A stretch of 64,000 nucleotides of DNA. Origin: Hortaea werneckii (lineage: Eukaryota > Ascomycota > Dothideomycetes > Mycosphaerellales > Teratosphaeriaceae). Both the position numbers and the translations under genes were made by a program. Where the stretch lies: positions 248,001 through 312,000 of the forward strand of contig JBAOKB010000045.1 in NCBI GenBank assembly GCA_037044905.1, read 5' to 3'. Shown one piece after another: positions 52,975-63,353 of the stretch; the stretch's first letter is position 1; each line of letters opens with the position of its first letter. The notes beneath the pieces were generated by a model, which was not told where the DNA came from, ran no database searches, and saw only the letters and a list, made by a program, of their open reading frames with translations.

Positions 52975-53429
52975 GGTTGTGACGGGGGCTCAGTCGCGCA
53001 TGCGTAAGTGGTGAGTCGGCTGGGATGATCCGGAGTGCGGAGAGATGGGAATGGTGCAACGGGAGGTCGCGGTGGAATGGGATGTTCAGATGGTGGAAGT
53101 GCAGCTGTGTTTCAATGCGGCTCCAGGCCGACGCCGACGCAGCTGGTAGTAGCGGACTTGGGCTTGGAGCTGGATGTCCCGTCTGAGACGCCGTCCCGGT
53201 CCGGGGTCAGACAACTGCCTCAGGCCGAAGCTGTCGGCCAGAATGCCACCCCCCGCCGCCTGCAGCTGACGGGAGCTGCTCCCCTGTCGCTTTGCCAGCT
53301 GGAGCTCCTCCACATCCATTTCCAGACTCTCATGACTCGGATTCAACACCTGGCCTGACATTCAATCCCATAATACTATACCACCCACTCACAGTCGCTC
53401 ATTTACCAACAACTACTGCCAATCGCACC
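52975..53429. promoter_or_regulatory. Divergent promoter region VPS35 / DPM1
   Basis: This 455-bp region holds both promoters. A 91-codon minus-strand frame (53361-53086, beginning MSGQVLNPSHESLEMDVEE) is open with an ATG but shows no recognised family and is Arg-rich at its end, so I leave it as unproven. Confidence 0.45.
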
Positions 53430-54158
53430 ATGTCGACAAACAAATACTCCGTCCTCCTCCCCACCTACAATGAGCGCCGCAACCTCCCCATCATCGTCTG
53501 GCTCCTGAACCGCGAATTCACCCGCGCCTCCGCCGACTGGGAAATCGTCATTGTCGACGACGGCTCGCCCGACGGCACCCAGGAAATCGCCAAGCAGCTC
53601 ATGAAGGCCTACAACACCAAGCAGCACGAGCGCATCGTCCTCAAACCCCGCGCCGGCAAGCTAGGCCTGGGCACCGCCTACGTGCACGGTCTGCAGTATG
53701 CCAAGGGCAACTTTGTCATTATCATGGACGCCGACTTTAGCCACCACCCCAAGTTCCTGCCGCAGATGATCGCGAAGCAGAAGGAGGCCGACTACGACAT
53801 TGTGACGGGGACTAGGTACGCGCCGGGCGGTGGAGTGTACGGATGGGATCTGAAGAGGAAGCTCGTCTCGCGCGGTGCCAACCTGATCGCCGATACGGTC
53901 CTTCGCCCTGGCGTCACGGACCTGACGGGCTCGTTCAGATTGTACAAGAAGGAGGTTCTGAGTAAGGTCATCACGTCTACGGAGAGTAAAGGGTACAGCT
54001 TCCAGATGGAGATGATGGTGCGGGCCAAGGGTATGGGCTGCAGCGTCGCTGAAGTCCCAATTACCTTCGTCGATCGGTTGTACGGCGAAAGTAAGCTGGG
54101 CGGGGACGAGATCGTGCAGTATCTCCAGGGAGTCATGAACCTCTGGCTGAAGGTATAA
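53430..54158 (+). CDS. DPM1: Dolichol-phosphate mannosyltransferase catalytic subunit
   Basis: Single exon, 242 aa from the ATG at 53430 (CACCATGTC context). It is a GT2 glycosyltransferase: SVLLPTYNERRNLPI, the nucleotide-binding IVIVDDGSPDGTQE, the metal-binding DxD in IIMDADFSHHP, GTRYAPGGGVYGWDL and LTGSFRLYKKEVL. It transfers mannose from GDP-mannose to dolichol phosphate on the ER membrane for N-glycans, GPI anchors and O-mannosylation. There is no C-terminal membrane helix, so this is the short human/fission-yeast type that needs Dpm2 and Dpm3 for anchoring, unlike the budding yeast enzyme. The ORF is open upstream but has no earlier ATG of family type. Confidence 0.96.
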   Translation: MSTNKYSVLLPTYNERRNLPIIVWLLNREFTRASADWEIVIVDDGSPDGTQEIAKQLMKAYNTKQHERIVLKPRAGKLGLGTAYVHGLQYAKGNFVIIMDADFSHHPKFLPQMIAKQKEADYDIVTGTRYAPGGGVYGWDLKRKLVSRGANLIADTVLRPGVTDLTGSFRLYKKEVLSKVITSTESKGYSFQMEMMVRAKGMGCSVAEVPITFVDRLYGESKLGGDEIVQYLQGVMNLWLKV

Positions 54159-55317
54159 AGGGGACAACGGGGACCGCAAAGTAGGGATGTTTCAGCGCGG
54201 TGTTTGCAGGTGCTATGGCGTTTCACAGCGAGGGATAAAAAGTCAGGATGTCAGGCTACGGCCGGGGCGGGTGTGGCAGCATATTAAGGAAATTGGTAAA
54301 CTTATGGGATGCCAAAGGAGCGGTCGTGTAAAAACTTCAAGACCTTCGATCTTCTTTCGCTGGCATCCATCTCGATACTTCGTCACATGTGCGGTATACC
54401 TCCTACGCCAGCTTTGAATGACGGACGATCTTGTCAGCCACTCGCTCGGGGTGATGAGGTCTGCTTCTGCTTCAAAGTCGCAATCACCTGCAAGTGTGTC
54501 CAGCATTTGCGGAAACGACGCGCGATGCTTGCGAATCGATCTGCTCGTCTTGCACAATCAATCAAGCGCCTTTCGTCATGTTCTCATATTGAGCGGGCCT
54601 GTTGCCGTCACGATTCCCACTTCAATTCAGCCCCATCCTTGAGAGCCACAAGAGTGGCGGCGGATCGTCCTCTGTCCACGCACGACAGTGGGTTTTTGGG
54701 CGTTTATCATTATGGCATAGACAAGCTTCGCGCCAAGGCATTCCTTGCAACACTCCGGCCTGGATGCACGTCGTCGCAATGCGATGGCGCAAGAAGTGTT
54801 TCACTGGCGGCGTGGGTGGCTGGAAGGAGGCGATCTTGATTGAAGAGTTTGATTAATCTTGGTCAATTTCCTAACAGTTACTTGATGACTCTTCGCTGAA
54901 AGTTAAGCCAGTTGCACCAAGCGGACGTACCCGAGCGCGCGCTACCCCAGCCTCTCGAACGCGCTTTCCCCGCCACCTTTGCCAGCTTCGCCCAGCAACG
55001 CTTGCGTCGATTCGCCGACCACAATGATTTCAGTAAAAACGGTCTGGCCAGCCCGACAGACAGGACAGTATATACATGATTCCTCGTGTTCGGGTAAAAA
55101 TATTTCTTAGTGTCACAACACGAGAAAACACATCCCAACTTGCAACAAATTACACGATCCTGCCTATTCCCTATTTATCTCCATTCCTTTACTGAAACAC
55201 TCGCCATCTACACTTGCAAACGAGCGGAGACTGGTTGTACAACAAATAAGACGGAAGCAAACAGGTTTCGCGGCTCCACGTCTCATCGCTCTTGCCAATC
55301 ATAAGCAAGAGCTCAAC
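54159..55317. other. Intergenic, DPM1 to secreted-protein gene
   Basis: About 1.16 kb. Several short frames occur on both strands; none has features I can support. The right end likely contains the promoter of the secreted-protein gene. Confidence 0.4.
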
Positions 55318-56319
55318 ATGCACTTCTCAACCTCCACTCTCCTCACTGCCACATACCTTGCTTTTTCGGCACAAGCAAGACCAGCACCGGTGCCGACTTA
55401 CTCCGTTGTCGATGTCGATGGTGGCGAACCATCAGCGAGCCCGACGACTATCTACCAGACTGTCACGACACAGCCAGAACAGCCCGAAACAACAGAAGCA
55501 CCTGCCGAGGAGAACACCGTGAGCGTAACCATCGTCGAATCTCCAAGTCCGACTAGCGATGCCGGCGTATCGTTTGCTGAGCCAGAGACGACCGAATCGA
55601 GCATACCGACGGACGAGTCCAGCAGCATCGCTATCCCCTCGAACGCTGTTTCATCTCAGACATCTTCAACCCCAATCTCAACGGATGAGAGTAGCACCAC
55701 GGCCACGAGCATCCTTTCCAGCTCAGCCCCGACTCAGACATTAGCCGCGCCAGCATCCTCGAACGAGACGAGCAGCTTCGGCACCACGGCTTCAAACACC
55801 CTCGCAACCGAAACCCCGGCCCCAGCAGCACCGGAAACCACCTTCCAATCATCATCTTCCTGCCTCGACTCAACAACCACCACCACCGCGCTGGAAACCT
55901 CCGTCTCCACCGCACCCCCGTCAATCATCACCACGACCCTCGTCTCCATCTCGACCGCCACGCCCATCTCCCCGTCCTCCACAACGCAATACTACGACAA
56001 CGGCCTCTGGCACACCTGGTACCCGATGAAAGAACCCTTCTACCCACCGGCGGCGCACGCCCCGCACACAGCCTCGCACGAGGCGAAGCAGGCGCACGAA
56101 GGCGTCGCAGCGCCGACTGGGACGGGGTACGCGAAGAAAGCCGTCGTCCCGAGCGGTGTAGCCGCAGCCTCTGGCGCCATGATCCCGCGCGCCGCGCAGC
56201 CGTCCGGGTTCCTCCTTGCTGCTACGGAAGCCGCAGGGTTGGCTGGGAGAGCGGCACCGACGACGGGTGGGGCCCGGTATAATGTCGTCAGTTGGAATGA
56301 GACTGCTGCTGCTTTCTAA
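55318..56319 (+). CDS. Ser/Thr/Pro-rich secreted protein of unknown function
   Basis: Single exon, 333 aa. A signal peptide is clear (MHFSTSTLLTATYLAFSAQA, residues 1-20), followed by a mature start RPAPVPTYSVVDVDGG. Residues 30-235 are dominated by S, T, P, A and E with no folded-domain signature, a typical heavily O-mannosylated stalk. A more ordered stretch, YYDNGLWHTWYPMKEPF, lies near 222-240, then an Ala/Gly-rich tail without a clear GPI hydrophobic end. I do not recognise a family. It could be a cell-wall protein or a surface mucin-like protein. Continuous reading frame and GC-rich third positions support that it is real. Confidence 0.7.
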   Translation: MHFSTSTLLTATYLAFSAQARPAPVPTYSVVDVDGGEPSASPTTIYQTVTTQPEQPETTEAPAEENTVSVTIVESPSPTSDAGVSFAEPETTESSIPTDESSSIAIPSNAVSSQTSSTPISTDESSTTATSILSSSAPTQTLAAPASSNETSSFGTTASNTLATETPAPAAPETTFQSSSSCLDSTTTTTALETSVSTAPPSIITTTLVSISTATPISPSSTTQYYDNGLWHTWYPMKEPFYPPAAHAPHTASHEAKQAHEGVAAPTGTGYAKKAVVPSGVAAASGAMIPRAAQPSGFLLAATEAAGLAGRAAPTTGGARYNVVSWNETAAAF

Positions 56320-57708
56320 AGGGGGGAAAAGGGGGGAAGCGGGTATTACCCCGGAAGGAGAGGCAGAGAGGGTCGCGAATGATGTTTTGCACTTTACGAT
56401 GAGAATTTGGTGGCATTCTGATGATCAAGTGTTGTTTTCGAAAGCGAGCATGGCATGAGCGTATTCTGGCGAATTGAACTGGGAGTTGAGTTGAAACGAG
56501 AATAGACTGTTTCTTATTTTCTTTACAAGGCAAATGTGGTTTTACATGGGAGGAGAAACGACGGCGTTTGCTTGTAGATGTTCGGGGATTTTCATTGATA
56601 TTTTCTTCTCCTTCGAAACCGGCTCTGCTAGGACAGCAGTTGAGTTAGCTATGATCAACGGATTAATGCGGTATATAAAGATTGTGAAAACGATAATGGC
56701 ATTTTTCGACAGCAACGAACCTCGACTGAACTTCTTTCGTTTCAGTGGTGTTTTGATTTTCCATTTTTGTAAATTAAGAAAAACAAGAAGAGGAAGAAAA
56801 CAGCGCCACCAACCCCTCAGTTTCCGTTGGGTATGACAGACATCTGCGATCCTGGCATGTAACTAATCAGGAGCGCTGCATTGCTGATACTTGGATTCGA
56901 AAATTTGGATTCGAGAATGTTAACCTCAGAGTGGAGAAAAACGGCAAAGCCACTGTTCGACCGCTTCAGAAAGAAGACCGGAATTCGCTTTATAGGGTAT
57001 TGATGCATTGTAGTAGACCTTGACTCTTGCGCCCTTGCTATGCTTATTCCGAGTTCCAACAGCTTGAACTGGTCATGTGGAATGGGGCCGTGCGCCTTGG
57101 TAAAAGTAGTATGTGCTTTGCGTCGCAGGCCAATCTTCAAATTTACAGATGCTGGTTTTCCGAGCATCTATAATACTTCCGAGAGCCCAGATCTATGCTC
57201 ACTGATCAATGCTGAGCGCTGAGCGGGAAACGGGCGTCTTCATGTACTCGCTCGCAAATCTGAGTATAGCTTAGCGAGTCCGGTTTACTGCGAGAGTGTG
57301 TCATGCACGAAACGGTCTCGGACAACGGTTCGTTCTCCAAACGCGTACGGATCAGCCTGTCAGCAGATCTGTCTCCAACCATTACAGAACCTCAATACCC
57401 TGATTGAAGTCGGAGAATGATTGGGATCGCGAAGAGCGTCGCAGAGGTTCACAGCTTTATTTGATCATCATGGCCGGAGTGAAGAGACTCTCTGTCCACT
57501 GGCCGAGCTTCCGCTGAGTGTGCCCTTAGAATTGCGTTTTGTGACTTGCGGATCAAGCGCAACCAGTTTTCATGTGGCTATTCAAGTGACTACTCAGGTG
57601 GCGGAGACCTAGTTATCGTGTTCTTGTTGCCATAAGATCTTCAGAATAGCCGCTTGCGATATCTGCTTAAACATACAGCCGTTCTGATCAGTCGTCAGTT
57701 AGCCGTAT
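56320..57708. other. Convergent intergenic, 1.4 kb
   Basis: This lies between the secreted-protein gene (+) and the unknown gene (-). It is more AT-rich than its flanks. No open frame of note, repeat or RNA gene is recognised. Confidence 0.4.
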
Positions 57709-59151
57709 TCAGACTGCACCGCCGAAGATGGGAGAAGCAATGCTTTCAATTGTAGCGTCGTCAGAAGGTGTCTTTGCTGCTGCTCTGAAGTTATTGCGCC
57801 CATGGTACATTCGTTGCCACTTTTGTAGATTTTTCTCAAGGTACTTTGCAGACTGGACGGGAAATATCTCAATTAAATGTGCTTTGATTCTTTCCGCCTC
57901 CAGATCTAGTCCTTGCCATCTGAGCAAAGCCATTGTTTGTGTCATGAGAAGGTGCCAGCTCGGATCTCTTTCCTCTGCTGCTGTGTTTCTTAAATTATCG
58001 CCATATTTTTTCCAACCAGGGGAGCAATCATGAAAGACTCGCTGGTAGAAGTCGTACATCGGCCGTCCATCAGGGCTTGTTGGATGATGGAGCCGCAATA
58101 TCGCTGCGACCCGCGTTACATGTAATTCAGAGGTGTCATTGAATAGCTTCACGCAATCCACGAATCGATCATATCGAACAGGATCCGTTCTTATATTCCA
58201 CTCCTGGTCAATTCTGAGCGCCCGAGACAAGGCTGATCCAGCATGTCCTAGCGGGAGAAAGCGTAGCCCGGGTTCTTTGGACGACATCTTTAGATCGGCT
58301 GCTTTGAAGAAGGTGTCGAGGGCCTTATCTGCATTCCGATGTACGCGTCCAGGATCTTCGAGCCTGTGCGCCACCATTGCCCGTAGGAGACGTCCTTTCC
58401 ACCTGTAACGGTGATACATCTTCTTAACGCCAGAGTATTCATTGTTGCCCTCTGCAAGGATCTGGTCCAATTCGATCCACTCCCAAAGGTACGACTCCCA
58501 GCCTTCTTTAAGTAGGAATGGCACTAACTTATCGATGAAAACTTTGTCATCGACGAATTCCGGCTGCTTGTAGCGTCCGGTTTCCCAAAGCCACAGCAAT
58601 ACACGGCGACCAGCCTGTGTCTGTTGAATACGGTGCGCTTTTCGATCTTGTGCAAGACCTTCCAACGACTTTACATATTGCTCAAGACAGAGGCGCGCAA
58701 TGGCGACACTGGCATTCCCACGTTTTTCGTAGTCTTCTAGCAACTGGACAGGATCTTTCGCTGGATTATTTTGCAATTCGATTTGAGCATTAGCAAAATC
58801 TTGATCCGCCTTCGACACAGTCGCAGTAGAATTTCTTCTTGGCGGGCCGGCGAGATCCGTCAGAACAGAAGACAGATGCTTGTCCGCAAAAGCGGCGGAT
58901 GAATGTATAGCATGGTTGCTGGTTCGCAGCACTTGGCCATTACCGCTGTCCTTCAATTTCGACGGCTCCTCTGCTGCCCGTGGATGTGCTTTGTCCAGGT
59001 GGATGCGGAATGATGTCGTCAAGGCTGTCAGAAGCCGGTTCGACTCGCGCTGCGTAAGTGGTAATTGTGGATGGAACTTTGATGCCCAGTCTTTGAATCC
59101 TTGCAATACTGTAGACCCCCTCATTCTGACTTGCGTGTGACGAGCAAACAT
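57709..59151 (-). CDS. Uncharacterised alpha-helical protein, possibly mitochondrial
   Basis: Single exon, 480 aa. I do not recognise a named family. The N-terminus (MFARHTQVRMRGSTVLQGFK) is basic, hydroxylated and free of acids, compatible with a mitochondrial presequence. Residues 140-460 look entirely helical with repeated aromatic/Trp-rich helices (LLWLWETGRY, WESYLWEWIELDQIL, YRWKGRLLRAMVAHRL, LMTQTMALLRWQGLDLEAERI), reminiscent of TPR or PPR-like solenoids but without a consensus repeat. Length, continuity and ordinary codon use support a real gene. It is divergent from DEF1 over 875 bp. An RNA-binding or assembly role in mitochondria is only a guess. Confidence 0.7.
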   Translation of the reverse strand: MFARHTQVRMRGSTVLQGFKDWASKFHPQLPLTQRESNRLLTALTTSFRIHLDKAHPRAAEEPSKLKDSGNGQVLRTSNHAIHSSAAFADKHLSSVLTDLAGPPRRNSTATVSKADQDFANAQIELQNNPAKDPVQLLEDYEKRGNASVAIARLCLEQYVKSLEGLAQDRKAHRIQQTQAGRRVLLWLWETGRYKQPEFVDDKVFIDKLVPFLLKEGWESYLWEWIELDQILAEGNNEYSGVKKMYHRYRWKGRLLRAMVAHRLEDPGRVHRNADKALDTFFKAADLKMSSKEPGLRFLPLGHAGSALSRALRIDQEWNIRTDPVRYDRFVDCVKLFNDTSELHVTRVAAILRLHHPTSPDGRPMYDFYQRVFHDCSPGWKKYGDNLRNTAAEERDPSWHLLMTQTMALLRWQGLDLEAERIKAHLIEIFPVQSAKYLEKNLQKWQRMYHGRNNFRAAAKTPSDDATIESIASPIFGGAV

Positions 59152-60026
59152 GGCAAAGTCCTAGCGTCGGAAGAGATATAACATTTTGATTAAGGGCGGT
59201 GAACCCCTTTGCAGGACTGAGCGAGGCGTGTGGCCTCAGGGATGGTACTGAGACAGTGCACTGCACTAGAATCAATCGCTTGTGCCAGCAGACTGGTTGC
59301 TTCCAAAACCAGTGGTAGTATTCACGCAAGATGAATCGGTAGCTGCTCTGGTTTGACGGGTGGCGTGGCGGTCTGGTACGGGGGGCTCCGAAATCAAATA
59401 GATACCGGAGTAGCTGCGTGAGCTCCCCGAGAGTTGTCCTGTGGTGAATAGGTGTGTAGCCCAGCCGTCAGCTGTGCGCCTACGAAAGAAGGAAGATGAG
59501 GCGGATACTTGGTAGCAAGATGTGGGGACTTGAGTGTAAGTGAGGTTCACGGGCGGAGATGCAGTGAGGAAGCTCCGCGATCAGCCACAGCGGCCGCCTC
59601 CACACTCGAGGCAGCCACCGAAAGCTGCCCAATCGGGACTAGCTGCCAAGCGAAGCGCGTCGGCGGAGCAAGCAGCAATTGCGACCTGCGGATGTCTCGT
59701 CCAGCGCCAGCATCACCTCTTCTCCTCCCCCCATCACTTGTGAATGCAACAACTATCTCCAACCCACGCCGGTCGTCCTTGGTCTTGAGTCCTCCTCCGA
59801 CACTCGAGGCCATAGCTTTGCACTGGTTTCCCTTAGCCCTCTGCTTCTGCGACAAGCCAGCTTGCCGGACCCTTTTCACTTGAACCTACCTCACAACATC
59901 TCTCCTTTCCCCCCGCTGTCCTCTGGCATTGACACCTGACTGCTACAATAGCAGCCTGAGCTGTCACTTTCTCCCATTCAACCGCAAGTCTAGCTGCGGA
60001 CCTCACATACACATCACACAGATATA
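59152..60026. promoter_or_regulatory. Divergent intergenic region, unknown gene / DEF1
   Basis: This 875-bp region has no supported gene. The DEF1-proximal part (59870-60020) is C/T-rich, as in a long fungal leader. Frames of about 110-125 codons near 59509-59883 overlap on both strands and look like composition effects. Confidence 0.45.
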
Positions 60027-63000
60027 ATGTCGGAAGTCGAAGCAAGAGCGCCGCCCTCCAGAGGCCGGAGCTCCACGAGAGGCGGCAGAGGCGGATTCGG
60101 CAGGGGTGGCCCACGTGGCGGCCGGAAACCCATAAACGGCGCAAGCGATGCTGCACAGATGGAGGAGTCACTTGAGGACCAAGGCGAACTCGGCGAGGTG
60201 AAGAAGAAGTTCTCCTCAGAGCTTGGCATGCTCAGGGACATGTTCCCAGACTGGACCGACACCGACCTGGTATTCGCTCTGCAGGAATCGGACGGTGACG
60301 TCGGTGCCACCGTCGACAAGATTACGCAGGGCAACGTGTCGCAATTTGCCGAAGTGAAGAAGCCGAAGGACAGGGCTCGTTCCAAGGCCAAGGAGGAGCC
60401 GGCTACGGGAGGTGCGATCGAGAAGCCGGCGGCACGTGGTGGTCGTGGGAGAGGTGGCTTTGACAGCACCCGCGGAGGCCGTGGAAGGGCTTCAGACCGT
60501 GGGCGCGGTGGACTTAGGGGCGGAAGGGGTGGTCACGCGACCACTAATGGCCCGCAGAAGGATGCCGTACCAGCGTCTATACCCACGAACGAATCGGCTG
60601 CTTGGGACACGACTACGACTACGACGGCTGAGTCGGCGCCTAGCAAGAATACTACCGCGGATGCTGCCAAAGAGTCTGGCCAAGACGCGGGCCAGAGCTC
60701 ATGGGGCAATGTTGTGACGTCGGAAGCCACGCCTGCAACGGCTTCTGAAGGTATGAAGAGCAGCTTGATACCGGATGGCGGCCCCAAGAAGAGCTGGGCA
60801 AGCATGTTCTCTCAGCCAAAGCCGGCACCCGCGCCAGTTGTACCGAAGCAAGCTCCGGTCCCCTCTCAACCTCCACCTGCTGAGTTGGTAGCGTCCGGAG
60901 AGGCACAGTCCAAGAAAGAGGAGACCACCGTGCAAGAAGCCCCGAAGGAACCAGAGCCGGTGCAACCGGCCCCAGCGATTCAAGAGACCCCTGCCGAGCC
61001 TGTACCAGCGCCAGTGCCAACTGGGTCAGTCAAGAGCGACGCACCGCCACCGAATGCAGCATCTACTAAGGTGCCATTAACCGAAGAGAATGTTGAGCAT
61101 CTGCCAGATGAGTCGCATGCCCCAGCGACCCAGACCGTTGCAAGCACGACCGGTTCGATTGACACCCGTAACCTTACACCTCTCCCCAACCAACAGGCTC
61201 CAATTGGCAGCCGTCCACCAATGGGTGGCTACGCCGCCACAGCATACCGCGCAACAGGCGCACCGGGCAGGAGCCCCAGCTTCCAACGCAGAGTGCAAGA
61301 GCAGCAGGAGGCAGTCGTCATGCCTGGGCACAATGCAGTCGATAGGGCAGCCGTACAGTTCGGCAGCATGGGTCTGAATGGAGAGCCAGGACCGGACGTT
61401 GACGAGGACCGGGAGGAGCCAGAAACACAGAAGGCACTGCAGCCTTCTCCTCCGGCACAGCCCAGGACCTCATTGCCTCCCGCACCCAAGCAAGAGCCAG
61501 AGGCTGCTATCCATGGTGGCCTCCCGACGCCGAAGCAGGCACCAGGACTGCCACCAGCGTCTCAGCAAAATCAGCAGCAGATGCAGCAGCAGATGCAGGA
61601 CGCTACTATGGCTCCTGGGCTGACTCAAGACCAGCAGCACATGAACCCGAACTACGCCCAGTATGGGCGTTATGGGCAGAATATCCTGCAACAGGACTCT
61701 GGTGCTCAGCAGCAGAAGCCTTACGATCCATTCAGCCACCAGGCCCAACCGAATCAATTCGATCAGTACGCTCAGCAGGCGCACCCCCAGCAGCCCAGCC
61801 ATGCCGGCTTTGGCGGCCTCTCTTCCGCGCCCACCGATTATTCTTCTTACTACACATCCAACGAGCAGCGCAACGCTTACAACCAGTACTACGGCTCTTC
61901 GTACGGCCCGCAGGATGTTCGTAGCCAGATCGCCCAGCAAGACACAATGGGGCCACAGCGTTCGACGAGCGGTTTCGGTGCTGCTGCACCGGCCGAGTCT
62001 CCTTACGCTTCGCAACAACAGGTTAGTACATCGTCTTCTACCTCGCAAGAAAAGCAACAAGAATGGAAGCAACAACATTCTTCCGATTATGAAAGCAAAA
62101 TTGTACCAGACGGCATGCAGCAGGAGAACCATTCATTACTACAATCTCGGCTACGAGACTCGAGTTCTAAGTGTCGCGAAGCTTTGAGGGTCTTTTCGGA
62201 TGCTCATGCTGGCAAACGCTCGAGCTTCGCGCTTGAAAATCATCTGCATGCTCGAGGACCAGAACAGCGTGATCCCGTCATGCCTTTGCGTGTTATCACT
62301 AATACTAAGAACGCTGCTGCTGCTGCTGCCCTGCCCCTCTTTCTGACTTCCCCTCATCATCCTGTATATCTTAACCAAACACCTTCTGACTTGTCTCAAA
62401 AACAGGCCCAGTCACGCTTCGGCGATGCTCCCGGCTCCGGCCACACAACTCCAAACCCGCTTATGGCAAGCCAGCAACAACAGGTAGCTCAGCAAACGGC
62501 CGCCGCTCAGCAAGCCCAGCAGGCACAGCAGAGTGCTATGCAGGCACAGGCCTCTAGCCATCAACAGCAGGCTGGCGGATACGGCGCTGGTGCAGGCTAT
62601 CCATACGGGCATCCCTACTACAACAGCCCCTACCAAGCCGCCTACCAGAACCAATTCGGCTTCAACCACGCTGGCCTCGGTGGCTACGGTGGCGGCGGCT
62701 TCCCTGGGAAGCAAGGAGGCATGTATGGTGCACCTGGCGGCTACGGTATGGGCTCTCACTCCGCCTACGACCAGCACTCTGCATCTCCAGCAAATGCAAG
62801 TGCATTCGGCCAGAACCAAGCAACTTCGATGCGCAGCGCTAGCGGCATGAGCACTGGCCTGTCAAGCGGCCTTGACGACTACGGCCGCAGCTCGATGCAG
62901 TCTGCGGCCTCGCAACAGGGTAGTGCGTTCGGAATGAACGACCCTTTCGCTCGTAGCGCCTCCGGCTTTGGTGGCCAACCGGCGTACGGACAGCAAAGCA

Positions 63001-63353
63001 TGGCTGCTCAAGAGGAGAGCCTGAAGCCATTCGCGGACTCAACGAAGAGTGGCCCATCTCCTGCTCTCGGCCAGCCTGGTCGTCCAGGTTCCGCAGCTAA
63101 CAGTGCAGTTGGCTCCACGCATGGCGGACTTCCACCACCAGGCAGCAACCCATCCGGCTTTGGTGGGGGATACCCAGGCTTCCCCGGATCTGGCAGCCAG
63201 TACGGTGGTCTCGGCGGCCTTGGTCAGCAGGCACAGAGTGGCATGGGCGGACAGGCCGGTGGCTACGGCGGCTATGGCGCAGGTAGCTTTGGCCAGGCGT
63301 ATGGTGCCTACGGCTCCCGTGGTGGTTGGGGCTCCAACTACGGTGCTCACTAA
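60027..63353 (+). CDS. DEF1: RNA polymerase II degradation factor Def1-like
   Basis: I model two exons, 60027-62021 and 62406-63353, giving 980 aa; if the 384-nt segment between is kept, the frame stays open and the protein is 1108 aa. The N-terminus is RGG-rich, followed by a CUE ubiquitin-binding domain at about 60-105 (LGMLRDMFPDWTDTDLVFAL, then ESDGDVGATVDKITQGNVSQF). A long disordered region is rich in P/E/T, then Q/Y/G-rich prion-like sequence to the end (GGYGGYGAGSFGQAYGAYG). This matches filamentous-fungal Def1, which in yeast bridges stalled RNA polymerase II to the elongin-cullin ligase after DNA damage. The putative intron has GTTAGT, a TTCTGACTT branch-like string and AAACAG; flanks join SQQQ to AQSRFGDA. 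Confidence 0.88.
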   Translation: MSEVEARAPPSRGRSSTRGGRGGFGRGGPRGGRKPINGASDAAQMEESLEDQGELGEVKKKFSSELGMLRDMFPDWTDTDLVFALQESDGDVGATVDKITQGNVSQFAEVKKPKDRARSKAKEEPATGGAIEKPAARGGRGRGGFDSTRGGRGRASDRGRGGLRGGRGGHATTNGPQKDAVPASIPTNESAAWDTTTTTTAESAPSKNTTADAAKESGQDAGQSSWGNVVTSEATPATASEGMKSSLIPDGGPKKSWASMFSQPKPAPAPVVPKQAPVPSQPPPAELVASGEAQSKKEETTVQEAPKEPEPVQPAPAIQETPAEPVPAPVPTGSVKSDAPPPNAASTKVPLTEENVEHLPDESHAPATQTVASTTGSIDTRNLTPLPNQQAPIGSRPPMGGYAATAYRATGAPGRSPSFQRRVQEQQEAVVMPGHNAVDRAAVQFGSMGLNGEPGPDVDEDREEPETQKALQPSPPAQPRTSLPPAPKQEPEAAIHGGLPTPKQAPGLPPASQQNQQQMQQQMQDATMAPGLTQDQQHMNPNYAQYGRYGQNILQQDSGAQQQKPYDPFSHQAQPNQFDQYAQQAHPQQPSHAGFGGLSSAPTDYSSYYTSNEQRNAYNQYYGSSYGPQDVRSQIAQQDTMGPQRSTSGFGAAAPAESPYASQQQVSTSSSTSQEKQQEWKQQHSSDYESKIVPDGMQQENHSLLQSRLRDSSSKCREALRVFSDAHAGKRSSFALENHLHARGPEQRDPVMPLRVITNTKNAAAAAALPLFLTSPHHPVYLNQTPSDLSQKQAQSRFGDAPGSGHTTPNPLMASQQQQVAQQTAAAQQAQQAQQSAMQAQASSHQQQAGGYGAGAGYPYGHPYYNSPYQAAYQNQFGFNHAGLGGYGGGGFPGKQGGMYGAPGGYGMGSHSAYDQHSASPANASAFGQNQATSMRSASGMSTGLSSGLDDYGRSSMQSAASQQGSAFGMNDPFARSASGFGGQPAYGQQSMAAQEESLKPFADSTKSGPSPALGQPGRPGSAANSAVGSTHGGLPPPGSNPSGFGGGYPGFPGSGSQYGGLGGLGQQAQSGMGGQAGGYGGYGAGSFGQAYGAYGSRGGWGSNYGAH
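62022..62405 (+). other. Stop-free 384-nt putative intron of DEF1
   Basis: The segment starts GTTAGTAC and ends CAAAAACAG, has length divisible by three and no stop in the DEF1 frame. Its conceptual translation (charged, His/Leu-containing, with a poly-Ala patch) is unlike the Q/Y/G-rich protein around it, which argues for an intron. It is seven times longer than most introns in this window. Confidence 0.6.

Noticed and set aside
53086..53361. 91-codon minus-strand frame between VPS35 and DPM1
   Set aside because: It has an ATG but no recognisable family, is Arg-rich toward its end, and lies wholly in a divergent promoter; not enough to call a gene.
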